Shown here piece after piece: positions 22,717 to 35,180 of a DNA stretch of 64,000 nucleotides. The DNA is from Romanomermis culicivorax (taxonomy: Eukaryota > Nematoda > Enoplea > Mermithida > Mermithidae): NCBI GenBank assembly GCA_963922205.1, contig CAWUHX010000063.1, forward strand, positions 992,001-1,056,000, read 5' to 3'. A program made the position numbers and the translations under genes. The notes beneath the pieces are model-generated. The model saw only the letters and a program-made list of their open reading frames with translations, ran no database searches and was not told where the DNA came from. Positions within the stretch are counted from its first letter, which is position 1. Each line of letters starts with the position of its first letter.

Positions 22717-24110
22717 ATGACTCAAAATACCTTTGTCTCTCCCATTCAGAAGGCTGAAGCCATTAAGATACTCAAAAGGTATCTGGATGTCTTCAGTTTA
22801 CTTGGTGATCCTCCTACTTTTACTCATGAACTCACTGTGAACATCAATACTGGTGATGCTCAACCCATCGCTAGACACTACTATCATGCTCCCATTGAAC
22901 AATGTCCTGTAGTTAGGTCTCACATTCAAGAAATGCTCGATAAAGACTTCACTGAACCTTGGTGGTCCCCTTGGGCTGCTCCTCTTTTCCTAGTGAAAAA
23001 GAAGTATGGTTCTTGGCACACAGTAGTCGACTATCGAGGCATTAACAAAGTTACACCTAGTGATTTTTTTCCAATATTGATGATTACTTAGATGTAATGG
23101 GAAAGGCTAAGTTTTTCACAACTTTGGATCTGAAAGCAGACTACTGGCAAGTTCCCCTTGACTCTGAATCTCAGGACAAAACTACTTCATTTTCCAGGAA
23201 GGACTTTTTCACTTTAAGGTTCTACCCTTTGGCCTGAAAAATGCTCCTGCAGAATTTCAATGTCTGATGGAAAAAATTCTTCATCCCTATATCTGGAAAA
23301 TGTGCTTAGTTTATATTGATGATATTATCATTTTCTCAAGAACTTCCGAAGAGCATCTCGAACAGGTTCAGATGATCTTCAAAGCCCTCTGAGAGGCTAA
23401 TCTCACTCTTAGACCTGACAAATGTGAGTTTCTACCTCCTAAAGTCAAATTTCTTGGTCATCTTCTCAATGCTCACAGCATTGCCACTAATCGGGATAAG
23501 GTAAAAGCTATTTGCAATTACCAGTTTCCGACTACCAAAAAGCAGATGCAAAGCTTTCTTGGCCTTATACTATGGTGCAAGTCCATTATTCCTACACTGG
23601 CAACCTTATCAGCACCACTCTATGAGCTGCTCCAAAAAGACCAGACCTACACTGTTACTGACCTTGAAAAATAAGCATTAGATGGTATCAAAATTGCATC
23701 AACATCTACTTCTTTGCTGCATTACCCTATTTATGATGGTAAAGCTCAGTTTATCATCCAAACAGATGTCAGTACTACAGCAGTAGGTGCAGTTTTGTAT
23801 CAAGAATCTGGTGACAATAAGTGGATAATTACTTATAATGTCCATGTCTTAACTGATGCTGAAACTCACTATTGTACTACTGAATGTGAATGTCTTGCAA
23901 TTGTTTATGGTTTTCGAAAGTACCAACATTATCCTTCCCGACAACGTGTCCTAGTGCATACTGACCATAAACCTTTACAATGGTTAAAAGATGAGAAACA
24001 TTGGATTACTAGACTGCAACACTTCACAATTAGCTTCCAAGACTATGACTAGAAGGTAGAGTATGTCAATGGAAAGGATAATGCCTGCGAGGATTTCTTG
24101 TCTTGCAAAG
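22717..24110 (+). pseudogene. Gypsy reverse transcriptase and RNase H
   Basis: The reverse transcriptase begins in a 124-codon frame with the SPWAAPLFLVKKK and VVDYRGIN blocks. It continues after frameshifts with [27 protein letters not shown] and the catalytic box VYIDDIIIFS near 23310, then KCEFLPPKVKFLGH. RNase H follows at 23700: QTDVSTTAVGAVLYQ, ECECLAIVY, HTDHKPLQWL. The catalytic acidic residues are present, but at least four stops and frameshifts make the gene inactive. The domain order PR-RT-RH-IN identifies Ty3/gypsy rather than copia. Confidence 0.85.
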
Positions 24111-24419
24111 ATGTTCATGAACTAGCTCCTATCGATCCAACTGAACAGCTCGCTTCTGAAATCTTTAGATCTCAATTTCACTCTTCTGAACAACCTCAAA
24201 GTTCTTCTAAGGAAATCTGTTCGTCTTTCACAACAACAGAAACTGTTTCACCTACTGCTACTGAGCAAGATATGCCTATCAAAGATGCAGTTACTCAATC
24301 TATGGCTAAGACCTCTGATACTCCTCAGACTACTGTATCCACTCCTCAAGCTTTGTTAAAAGATGATTTCCTGTTACCCGCAGTAGAACAACTTTCTATT
24401 GCTTAACCAGCTGAAATTG

Positions 24420-25638
24420 CTCCACTCCAAAATGAGGATCCTGTTCTAGTCAAAATTATAACTGCTCTTGACTCTGATAATCCTCTTAAGTCTCCTACCT
24501 GCTTTTTCATTGAAGATGGTATACTCTACCGACAGTCTAAGGCACCGAGACAACTCCTGGTCTGTTCAGCACTTGTTGATACCATTCTTCACCAATTCCA
24601 TGGTGCAAAAATTATGAATCATCAAGGGCACAATTGTACTCTTGATGCCATAAAGCTTCACTTCTGGTGAGAACTTGGATTGAAACTTGTAAAATTTGTC
24701 AGTTAACTACTGCCAAACTGCCACCTCCTGGACCTCTGATTCCTATTAAGCTGACATATCCTTTAGAGATTGTCGCAACTGACATCCTCAATATTTCTCC
24801 TGTAGGTGATCACAGATCTTACATCATTGTTTTCCAAGACTATTTCACTAGATGGGTAAGCGCTCACCTGATCCCTTGATCAGAAGGCCTCCACTATGGT
24901 CGAATGTTTTGTTGACAATGTCATTCTGCAACACGGAACTCCTCAATTTCTGCTCTCTGATCAAGGTAGCTGTTTCACCTCAAAACTCATGCAAGACACT
25001 TGTGAGCTACTAAAAATCAGGAAAGTTGACTACTGCCTATCACCCTCATTGCAATGGGATGGTTGAGATATTCAATCAAACGTTAATTTCTCAACTTAAA
25101 TGGTATACAGTGGAGGACCCCAATAGTGGGGAAGATACCTACCCTATGCAGTCTTTGCCTATAATGCTACACCTCACACTGCTACCAGCCATTCTCCATT
25201 CAAATTGTTGAGAGGTCACGAGCCTTGAATTAAATTTGATTACAAATGGGTGAAACATCTGACTTTACCTCTGAACTATGATGCCTATCAACATATTCTC
25301 ACTCAATCTCATCTGAATCTTTATAAAAATGTTAGTGAAAACCTGGAAAGAGCTGCAACCACAAAGCCAAACATGGTGAGATCCCCATAAACAATCTAGT
25401 GTTACTGGTTAACTCTAAGAAAGGTAATAAGATACAACCCAACTACATCAGTCCATATATTATTACTGAGATCACTACTCTTGAGCATAATGTCGTCACT
25501 ATTGATGCATTAGATTCTCCTGGTAGGCCTCAAATTGTGTCCACTTCTCACCTAAAAAATTATATTCCACAATCTGCAAGGGAAATCTTCTTAGCTGAAG
25601 CTGGTGGTCCCTTACAGTCACATGCTATCACAAAATAA
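24420..25638 (+). pseudogene. Gypsy integrase
   Basis: A His-His-Cys-Cys zinc domain can be traced across a stop (HQFHG, then CKICQ near 24700). The catalytic core follows: Asp in IVATDIL (about 24780), Asp in LLSDQGSCF (about 24955) and Glu in [10 protein letters not shown] (about 25060). A C-terminal DNA-binding-like region ends in the frame 25399-25638 with the pattern PNYISPYIITEI. Frameshifts and stops divide it into at least five frames. It is the last part of the gypsy pol of this insertion. Confidence 0.8.
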
Positions 25639-26207
25639 TTAAGTTAACTTTCACATATTTGTATTTATTTTTTGTATATATCTATTTTTCACAAGTTACA
25701 AAAAGCTCTAAAACCTACCATTTTTGCCACCTCACTTCTGCATTGTATTGTATTTATGCATAGTCCCCCCAACAACCAAATTCTTTTGGGCTCAGACTAC
25801 TTCCTTAAAAGTAGTCAGAGTTGTCCACGTGTAGGAAAATCTTACCTGAAATCTTGAGTTGTATATTACACATGCTAAACATGACGCATATATACATGTC
25901 CCTTCACAACTGCATTACTGGTGTAAAGTTCTGCATCTACCCTATGGACATAGGTAGAGGGACTTACCCATAGCTATAGGTTCTGAACCCCGTGTGGTCA
26001 TTCAGCTTGGTTTCACCTGACACTGACCCTCAAACCTCTGATTGCAGACCTTGGAAGACCTTCAGGATTTCACTTCTTGCATGATGCTTGTTTTTGTTTT
26101 GAGTTTGTTGCAATTGCTTTATTTTTCTTTTCTATTTTTAGCTTAGAAAATTTTTATTTCAAAGTTGCTTCCTAAATTTTCACTTTCAAAAATATTGAGA
26201 TTAGTTT
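25639..26207 (+). other. Spacer after gypsy pol
   Basis: This T-rich non-coding DNA follows the integrase. I could not identify an LTR, a polypurine tract or a poly-A signal with confidence. Confidence 0.4.
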
Positions 26208-27897
26208 ATGGTGCAACCCACCATTTCCATAGACACAATGCTGCCATCCCTGCCGCCACCCTATGATTGCCAGCCACCACTGATATTTAGAAGCTGCATC
26301 AACACCCAGGAACAGTATGCCTCTTGGGCCAAATTGTGGGCACGTCAAAATGACATTTCTTTTTTCGCAGATGGTAAGTTGCATGCATTTTTATTAGCTT
26401 TTATGTAGATGCTTCTTTTTCCCAGTCTTTCTGGTTCGAGTTTCCACTGTGCTCGTCTTCTGACTGCGTGAGAGCTAACAAGGCTTCCAGTGGTCAGTTT
26501 CCACCGATCTGATCAATTATTATGCCTTGGCCTAGCTCACCCAACTTCCAATGCTGGGGCTGGAGACTGCTTCTAAAGTTAATCTCAAGTTAACTTTGGA
26601 AGTGAAGGTCATGCCCAAGTCCATAATCCAGAAAGCCATCTGTCCAAAATCTCAAATTTCTAAACAAAAATACTAAAATTTCCGAAAACTGAAAACTTTT
26701 CACATTTTTCAAAAAACCAAAATACAACTAATTTTCCAGAGTTCAAAACATTCTCATCATCATATTCTCAAATAATTTCATTTCCAAATCTTCAAAAAAC
26801 TACTTTCCTTATTTTCTATTACTTTTGGTCAAAAACTATATTTTCTAAATTCTATATCTGTTTAAGTATCTTTATTCAAGTAGCTGCTCTCAGCGATCTT
26901 CTCTTAATTAGTGTGTATAATTTAAATTGATTGTTTTCAGAGTTCAATGTCAAAAGGCTTGTTCAGGTAAGAGAGCTGGAGCAGTGATATATGTCACTGT
27001 TCCAGCATCCTCCTAGTTTCCATACCTTGCTAGAGTTCATACTCCCAGATAACCTGCACTCAGCTTTGGCCACAATGCAGATGCACAATTTTCGTGGTTA
27101 TTCTCTGATTGACTCTGACATGGAATCAATTAACACATCAGACATGTCAAAGTTTCAACATTCTTCTTTTATACCATTTCACTCTGACACCAAAACTCTC
27201 CCTCCCTACATACAACTTGCCTATCCAGATGGCCAAGCTCTCATTTTTGAAGCTCTTTTGGCCACAGAAGGCGATTGGACAACCTTCCTAAAACACTTTG
27301 ACAATACCCACACCATTGTCGCAACTTTCGATGCTGACAACCACTGGCATACTCTGTATTCTTTAGTAGGTCCTAAGTTTCGTACTGAGAGCCAGAATGC
27401 TGAACCTAGGGTCATCCCGAAGATACCAATGGTCAACCTTTTCTGCTTCATAAAAGTAATTGAGAAGGATCCTCATCATTTCGAAAAAGCCCAGCTTATC
27501 AGCTTTTTCCCTGAATGTTGTACCCTCAAAGCATGCATAACCTGCATGTGGGCATGGGACACTCTCTCCTTTCACCAAGACTTCTCTAAAAACCCCACAT
27601 ATTACGCAACCCCTTCGGAACATGAACTGTGCAGAGAGAAACTGATATATGTGGGTTGAGACACTTTCTATCCAATTCTGCTATATCTCACCTTAGGTCA
27701 CTATAGTTTCTTGGACAAAATCTTTTGCGCCACCCAAGTCTTTCCTCATGACTTATTCGACCCTCACGTTATCCACCATATTGCAAGGGCTCTTATTTGC
27801 CACAGGTTGGATTTGAACTCTAAGATACCTACTCACTTAGACATCCTTAATAACCCCACACTGTCAATGGAATTTTTACTGGCAGTGATGTGGGATT
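26208..27897 (+). pseudogene. Unknown ORF of the composite insertion, part 1
   Basis: A 66-codon frame (26208-26408) is followed after about 580 AT-rich bases by a 222-codon frame (26991-27659). That frame is continued, after a single TGA, by a further 62-codon frame in the same phase. The protein is rich in His, Phe and Leu, has no signal peptide, no membrane span and no domain known to me. Its position downstream of pol is where an env or extra ORF would lie, but the lack of membrane segments argues against env. It could be gag of a second element. Confidence 0.4.
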
Positions 27898-27948
27898 AGG
27901 CACTGTAGGCCCTCTCTTATCTTTTCACACAAGCTATACATCCCACCC

Positions 27949-30900
27949 ATGGTTAGCCAATGTCCCGCAAAACTGACCAATGGTGCGGCACCTTTAAGAA
28001 TACTGCAACATTCTGCTTTTCCATCTGCTCCTCCTAAACTGTCTATAAACCAACGTAGGCATCTTCAAGCTACTCAACCTGGTGATGCTCATTCATCAGA
28101 AGAGTATCCCAAGCTTCTCCATGACGCTGTCCATCTGCAATTGGCTGTAGCCACAGCTATGCAATCTGGTCTGCCGATCTGCACTATGCACTGGGTGCAC
28201 CTATGTCCATTCATTACCTGCAACAAGTCTTTCACAGCCTCCTTGTCGATTCTATTTCCATGTCTGACCCGATACCTTGTGAAGCTGACCCCTTCACCAA
28301 CCGCATGGCATCAGATCAACGGAAGCAGGAAAATCAGTAGAAGAATGGTTATCAATATCCACCTCAATCTTATCTTCACCATCTGACTTCTCAAAACGTC
28401 CAGGCCTTGAACATCTTAACTATTGACCTTCCACTACCTGCTCTGTTAACTTCGCCATGTTCATTGGAAGAATACCAAGAAGTCAAAGAGACTATTGGTA
28501 ATGCCCTCAGTGGCATGGGTGAAGAACATAAGAATTTTTTCACTCTCCAATGCTGGAACAATGTGAATGGCGACCCTAAGGACGTCTTGGGATTTAAGGC
28601 CACCTTGCCTCGAATCAAACCTAAATTCAAGCATGAATCTGTCCATCATGTCACTAATCGTTTCGCCCTATGACGGATTCTAGTCTCCACAATTCGAATG
28701 GCCATAAAGGATTCGAACTTGCAACACCAGGATCCCAGGTATGCAAGTAACTCTCACTACTACTTTTCCTGGGTGTCTAAACCTATAGGTGTTGTACCAC
28801 TATACAATATTTTGATGCCACCTTCTGCTATTCTCAACTTTAATCTCTACTCAACTCCCACTTCTGAGGATACACAGCTTGTGACTCAAGTCAAATCTGA
28901 CACCAAGCTTACACTCGCCCCCAAGGAGCCCCATGTTGTCGTTATCATGTCTGAAGCTGACCTTCAATCTCAGGCACTTACTATCACAGTTGACACACTG
29001 TCTCTTTCGTTCATGAATAAGAGATGTGACTCTCAAATCTTACTATCAATTTGGACCAAACTGAAGAACTGCAGACTGTCTGAAGTTCCTTCAATAGTTT
29101 CAGTTACTTCAGCTACTGAACCTACTATCATTTCAACTGAGCCACCGACTCAACCACGGGTCATCACTCCTACAGTTCCCTGTCTGTTTGGACAACCTTT
29201 CCAGCTTCTCTAATTTCTATGTCACTTTCTGTTCAACCTTAGCAATCACCCCTAGTACTAACTGATACATCCCCAATTGATGTCAATGAATTCATATCCC
29301 TTGACCTAGATATGTACCGCATAGCCTATCAGATTATGTGACAACCTGGTATGTCTGTGCAACCTGCTAATGTGTCACCCTGCCAACGAGAGCTTAGTCT
29401 CTTGCGGAAACATACCTATAATCTTCTGTATACATGTATTTTTGGTCCTCTACCTACCACTACTGCCCTAACCACGGGTCAGCCAGCCATGGTTCAAACA
29501 AATCTTTTTGACACTCTCACCATTCAAACACCTGCTCCTCCTCAACCTCAACCTTTGAGCACTGTGCCGCAACCTTAAGTTCCACTGCAGCCTCAACCAT
29601 CAACTTCTGCATCTCAATCAACTTCACCTGTGAAACCTATGCAACCCTTTCATATACCCAATGTGGCTGAGGCCACTGTAGTCACAAAGCCTTCAATTTC
29701 CACTTCTGCTACTCCAATTTCTGGTCCTACTCTCACTTGTGAAGACCTCACTGAAGCATTAGCTCAGATCCAAGCAGGAACTAAAGGTGTCACTGACTTC
29801 CACATCCTTGACATCTCTAATAAACGTGTTACAGATGTCCTTCACTATCTCCATAGTCAACTAAAGAAATGGATGATTGACTCACAGGACAAATCTTGCA
29901 AATCTCATAAACCAACTGCAAAGTCTTCCCTGGTCGCTCAAAAAGGTGCTGAGGCTTCGACGACTAAACCTACAACTAAGCCTAAATCCACGCCTGCTCA
30001 GAAATATGAACCTCATCATTCTAGAGTCACACCTCAGTGTTTTTCACAACCTCAGGCCTCTGCAAAACCTGTAATTATGTCACAACCTCAGAAACAATCT
30101 GTTCTTAATGTTCCTATAGAAACTATTCATCTCTGTTTTCCATTTCTTTTCCACCTGGTTTGGGCGCACCACAACAGCCAACCACAGCTGTTGCGCCTGT
30201 CTTCCATCCATATGTTCAACAACAGTATCAACCACCTATTGTTTCTCAGTATCAGTTTCCTGCTCAGCTTCCTCCTCCTCGAGTGGCTTATGCCACACCA
30301 CAGCCCACTGTTGTCTATCAGGCACTGCTGGCTGTGTATCCTACTTCTTTTCTGATACTTATGGAACAGTTTCAGCAACAGTGCCAGGGAATCCCTGCAG
30401 CTGTGGCTCAACCTCCCCCTCCTCCTCCACCTGTTCAGCAAGCTCCAGTGGTATCCCAATCCACCTCGTCTACCACAACAAGTGCATCTACTCAGCTTTC
30501 TTCTTCTAGTGTAACTTCAACTACTTCCGCTACTGCACCAACTTCCACTTCTGTACCGTCCATGTCTGTTTCTGCATCGCAACCTGCTACTTCATCGGCA
30601 CAACCAGGTAATAGGCATGCAAGGTTCTTCAGGCCAAGAACATTGGTGGAGCCTGATATTTTTAATCTTCTATCTCGCCTCAATATCCAACTGCTAATGA
30701 GGCAGCCCTTTCTCTTTATCAACTGTACGGAGACACTTATAATGTCACAGTCGCTAGTGCCACTGACCACGCCATTCCTGACACCCTGTTGCAAACCATT
30801 CTTGACTGGATGCTGCCATGGGCTACCATGTATGGCCCGGCTACTTGTGTTCAAAAAGGTACCCTCACTCTCTTCTTGCCTGAATGACGATCATTGTCAC

Positions 30901-31238
30901 ATCTGATGCATTATACCACTGCCTATACTTTCTCTGCTGAGATGCTTGAAAATATTCTTCAAAAACCTCAAGACATAGGCGTCACTGACCCTGAAAAGCT
31001 ATGGAAGTTGGCCGCAGTTTGCGCCAATGCCCATGTTGAACGTCAGGTCAATTGTCGATTTCTCAGCCAATTTCACATACCATCTGTTTCTGATCCACCT
31101 CCTATGCCAGTACCTTGCGACTCTGCACCTCCTGATTACCCTCATGTTGTACCTGACACTAATATTCTACCTGCTGATACTCAACAACCTTTTCGCCAGT
31201 CACATCAACATTCTGGTTCTCACACCACTCGTCGTTAG
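27949..31238 (+). pseudogene. Unknown Gln/Pro/Ser/Thr-rich ORF of the composite insertion, part 2
   Basis: Frames at 27949, 28407, 28698, 29351, 29630, 30160 and 30894 follow one another and probably derive from one long protein. The middle is low complexity (Pro-Gln-Gln and Ser-Thr runs and a PPPPPPP stretch near 30420). The end is a compact domain reading TLLQTILDWMLPWATMYGPA, then LENILQKPQDIGVTDPEKL, then PPMPVPCDSAPPDYPHVVP. The same sequence exists as a second copy at 55.72-57.32 kb, so the gene is mobile or multicopy. The low-complexity composition is like a retroelement gag. No zinc knuckle or protease motif was seen. Confidence 0.45.
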
Positions 31239-31910
31239 ATCAGCAGTCTATCACAACTGTTGATATTTTTAGTTCTTCTGCGTTTGTTTTGTTCGTTTTG
31301 TTTTAATTTCTCTGCTCAAAAGACAATCTTGGTGCCCTTTTATACTTTAATTTTTCAGAGCTTTTGTACATTTTTGGACCAACCCTGTGAAATTTTTTAT
31401 TATTTGCGCATTTTTATTTGTGATGGCCAATTTCACACAACCACTTTGCTGTTGCTGTGTCTTGGGTAGTTAAAGTAAGTATCTCTGAGCTCCACATTTT
31501 CGCCATTTTGGATTCTGTCACATCTTGCCCTCATTCTTCCACAAGTGAGGATTGGAAAATTCTCCTACTACAATGACTATAATGCACCTTGTAGTATTGA
31601 TCACTTAAGGTTATCTGCTGCAAGGGGGGAGGGGTGTTGTAGTGGCATTTTTCAGTTTACCACAACTGTTTTAGAGTCACTTTACATATTCCTGATCTTT
31701 ACAACCAAAGATGAGCATGTCCCCATGGTGCAATCATAATTCAAACCAGGCGACACAATTACTGTAGTCATTGCGTCGTGTGCCTTAAATTGGTCAGTGA
31801 AATTATTATTCGTTTTGTATTTTATACCGTCTGGTCATCTCTGCCTAATAAACTCGTCACCCTAAATTATCGCCACTGCCTCGTCAAATATTTTAAATTG
31901 AGAAGTTGAA
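31239..31910 (+). repeat. T-rich 3' tail of the composite insertion
   Basis: From the stop of the last ORF to about 31480 the sequence aligns with 57322-57560 (shared blocks TCAGAGCTTTT, TTTTGGACCAACCCTGT, TTGCTGTGTCTTG). The final 25 bases also align with 57587-57612. This is a candidate 3' LTR or 3' UTR, but no second copy flanks the element on its left. Confidence 0.45.
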
Positions 31911-32146
31911 GATTTCTCAATTTAGAATATTTCGATTTGTCAATTATTTTTCGAGCATTCCTAATTTTCTGAAGAGGCATACATGCCGTGGCCCAATGGG
32001 AAGTAAGTCTCAATATTAAGGTCTGAACCTCTTGGACAAACTCCTGCAAAATTATTCTTGGCTCAAAATCAATCTTATTTTTGGTGGATCACCATTCGAG
32101 AGTCTCAGACAAAACTAAAAGAAGAAAATATTTGGCGCTATGCCCT
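31911..32146 (-). pseudogene. Probable Polinton DNA polymerase B fragment, second piece
   Basis: Read on the minus strand from 32146, two frames contain words resembling the polymerase segment between the N-terminal domain and the exonuclease: a LEW and STKNKID block, then AGVCPRGSDLNIETYF. They correspond to the family pattern of Trp-x-Ser-Ile...Ala-Gly-Val-x-x-Gly-x-x-x-Leu-x-x-Ile-x-x-Phe. A stop and a frameshift are needed. The match is weak in itself. The position, exactly between the N-terminal piece across the TA element and the exonuclease piece across the gypsy insertion, is the main support. Confidence 0.4.
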
Positions 32147-32148
32147 TA

Positions 32149-32262
32149 GGATGCAAGACATTAGGATGCAGACATTAGGATGCAGACATTAGGAGGCTGG
32201 AAGATTAGGACGCAGGACATTGGGACGCAAGGACATTAGGACGCAAAGACACTAGGACGTAG
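32149..32262 (+). repeat. Left terminal minisatellite array
   Basis: Seven to eight imperfect 14-16 bp units of the type GGATGCAGACATTA or GGACGCAAGGACATTA lie head to tail. The inverted counterpart lies at 37027-37100. Confidence 0.75.
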
Positions 32263-32359
32263 AATTTTTAACATCCGAGGAGGTTAAAACATTTAATCGT
32301 GTCACAAAATAATCGAATTTATTGCTGCATGGAAATTTTTCCCAGCATTAATTTTATTA

Positions 32360-32567
32360 CTAGTTTATTAGAAAATGCCCCGATGAGGCAGAAAAAAGGA
32401 GAATATACTTGCTTCGACAGTTGCCATGGTAGAAAAAGAAGTGGACTAGATTTTTGAGAACTTGGGCCAAAGTTGGAAAAAATTCACTTTCTTTATATTG
32501 GATTTTCATTCTTTCTCAAAAAAATGGCCTATGTCTGTGAAAAAGTATATTCTGCAGCTGAGTGCAT
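32360..32567 (+). repeat. Left arm of a 208-bp inverted repeat
   Basis: This arm is the reverse complement of 33876-34083 with only about three mismatches in 208 bases; the spacer is 1,308 bp. It starts CTAGTTTATTAGAAAATGCC. The near-identity implies a recent inverted duplication or a separate palindromic element nested in the TA element. Confidence 0.85.
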
Positions 32568-33875
32568 CAACACCCTTTCCAACCAAGCATGTGCATCTCT
32601 GAAATTTTTAGGTGGGTACAGGCGTGGACCTTGGTGTTTTAGCATTTTGTGAGACAAAAAATTCAAAAAAAGTTGACCAAAAAATTGTTCGCATAACAAA
32701 TTTTCCAGTTTCAAAATCCTTGTGGAAGTTTATACCCCCATGTCCCCTCTCACACATATTTGCTTCCAATTGTGTTAAACATTTTTACTGAATTTGGTGT
32801 CAACAAAAGGAATCAACTGAGGGAAAATGGCACATAAAATCCCATTCAGCTTTTTTAGAAAAAAGAGCTACAGCACAAAGTCTTCTAAGAACTAAATTGA
32901 TTGTGCAAAATACGTTTCATTCACTCATTTTATATAACATATCGTATAGAATTCACTCGGTTAGTTCTACTGATTACAAAGTACAAACAAATTTATTCTC
33001 TTCTATTTAACTATTGAACAAAATAGCATCATTCACAGTTTCTGGATTTAAACTGAAATTTGCAGAAAGAGCGCTTTATGCGGGATTGCAAATGGGAAGC
33101 AATTCCACCCATCTTTGTCCCTCCGATCTTGCTTTCAAAAAAGTCCTACTGTTGCCGTGGGAGTGCGAGTAGAGTCGGGGGAGAATCGAGTATGGGATTT
33201 CACGCACACTCTTAATATAGGCATGGCTGAATCAGGTGCATTTTTGTATGCTTTACCCTATTCTCCCATTTGCAGATCGGTGCCCAATCAGTGTAACCAA
33301 ATCCCAGTTGCACTAAAGGGGTCTGAGCTCAAGCTCAAGGTAGTCTCGAACAAAAAGGCCACTCGGTTTGATCACAAGTTCGGTGTGATTTGAATGTCAT
33401 CTGGATCATAACGAGCTCAATGTAGAGATCATCCCCAGCTCGAGCTGTCGGGTTGCACTAAAATTTTCGCATAATTTTCTTATCTCAAGCAAATAAATAT
33501 AAAAATTTCTGCAATTCCCAAACCCGAACTTAAACCTCAGTTTTATTTAATCCTGAAGTGATTATGATTTGTGCATTGGACCAAAACAATTTGGACATTG
33601 TGAATAGCTTCAACTCAGGATCATAAATTTAATCCCGATGTTGAGATTATCCTCATGTTGGGTTAGTGCAACGAACTTCAGGTTCCTTTATAGTTCTGAA
33701 AATGACTATAATATGCCTCCCTCATTATTTTTGTAGCTAGTGTGAAAGGCAGGAGTTTTGAATTGGTCGGGAGTTTGAATGCTATCGGTTTACCATTTCT
33801 TTACACTTGAAGTCAGGTGTATATAATTTTCATATAGAAAAATGTTATTGTAGTTGATGCCAGTTGAAGGACAAA

Positions 33876-34083
33876 ATGCACTCAGCTGCAGAATATACTT
33901 TTTCACAGACATAGGCAATTTTTTTGAGAAAGAATGAAAATCCAATATAAAGAAAGTGAATTTTTTCCAACTTTGACCCAAGTTCTCAAAAATCTAGTCC
34001 ACTTCTTTTTCTACCATGGCAACTGTCGAAGCAAGTATATTCTCCTTTTTTCTGCCCCATCGGGGCATTTTCTAATAAACTAG
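33876..34083 (-). repeat. Right arm of the 208-bp inverted repeat
   Basis: This is the counterpart of 32360-32567 and begins ATGCACTCAGCTGCAG on the plus strand. The spacer between the arms (32568-33875) has no gene that I recognise. A 92-codon frame at 33115-33393 is without any motif. Confidence 0.85.
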
Positions 34084-34317
34084 TTCACCTCTTTTTAGTG
34101 GGCCTCAACCATGCACGAAAACCTTCATAGAAGCACATTGAAGTTTTAAATTTGGTCATCTGCCCTTCAAAAAAGCAATAAAAAAACTTCAAGCAACGAA
34201 TTCTCACCTCCAGCAAAAGTAAAGGATGTGTAAACCGCATATTACTTTAAAAACGTTGTAAAGATACTGAAAGGTGACCATATCTATTGAATTCCTCATG
34301 GTTTAGAATCCTTCAAC

Positions 34318-35180
34318 CAAAAAAATCGCAGAAATACATTTGTTTACATGTGTAAACTGACTCCGTCCATTAAATTTCCCATGGTCAGAAACATCTTCCC
34401 TCGAAAATCGCAGAAATACATTTGTTTACACTCAATATGAATTAGTGTGTAAAGTGATCACTTTCATTAAATTCCCAGTGGTCGAAAACCCCTCCCACAT
34501 ACAACTCACGAAAACATACTTATAATTTTTTTGTGTAAAGTGACACATCCATTGAATTCCTCGCAGTCGAAAACCCCTTCCATACAAATCACGAAAAGAC
34601 GCTTGTTTACACCTGCGATAGTTTTTTTGTAAGATGATTGCATTCATCAAATTCTCCGTGATCGAAAACCCCGCCCACCAGGAAATCACGAAAATACGTT
34701 TGTTTACAACTGGGATAACTATTTGTGTAAAGTGATCGCATTTATCAAATTCCCTGTGGTCGAAAACCCCTTCCAGCAAAAAATCACGAAAATACGTTTG
34801 TTTACACACTGGATAATTTTTGGTGTAAAGTGATCACATTCATTGAATTCCTCGTGGTCGAAAATCCCATCCACAAAAAAATTACGGCAGTATGCTTGTT
34901 TACACCGTGGATAATTTTTCGTGTAAAGTAAGGGCGTCTATTGAATTCCCCGCGGTCGAAAACTCCCTCCACTGAAAAATCACGGAAATACGCTTGTTTA
35001 CACCCGGGATAATTTTTCGTGTAAAGTGAGGATGTCTATTGAATTCCCCGCGGTCGAAAACTCCCTCCACTGAAAAATCACGGAAATACGCTTGTTTACA
35101 CCCGGGATAATTTTTTGTGTAAAGTGACCGTATCCATCAAATTCCCAATGGTCGAAAACCCTTGCAGCCCAAAAATCTCA
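34318..35180 (+). repeat. 98-bp tandem repeat array
   Basis: TTGTTTACAC words occur near 34337, 34422, 34599, 34698, 34797, 34895, 34993 and 35091, with 98-bp spacing in the last units. Each unit has GTGTAAAGTGA, a TTGAATTCC block, GGTCGAAAAC and an ATCACGGAAATACG block. The last two units are almost identical while earlier ones are diverged, consistent with growth from the right edge. A minus-strand frame of 125 codons through it is not a gene. Confidence 0.8.

Larger units (their letters stand above)
20456..31910 (+). mobile_element. Composite gypsy-type insertion interrupting the polymerase relic
   Basis: Polymerase-like sequence stops near 20455 and a likely continuation of it appears near 31911, so everything between is inserted DNA. 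It holds a 5'-truncated Ty3/gypsy gag-pol (20.48-25.64 kb) followed by about 5.6 kb with long frames of unknown function (26.2-31.24 kb) and a U-rich tail. The last 25 bases (about 31886-31910) match 57587-57612, where the second copy of the tail diverges as well. That supports a real element end. No paired LTRs were found. Confidence 0.55.

Noticed and set aside
26991-27897. Envelope protein of an errantivirus-like gypsy
   Set aside because: The position fits, but no signal peptide, furin-like site or transmembrane segment is visible.
34318-35180. 125-codon ORF with repeated His/Phe/Arg segments
   Set aside because: It runs antisense through the 98-bp satellite, and its internal repeats are those of the DNA unit.
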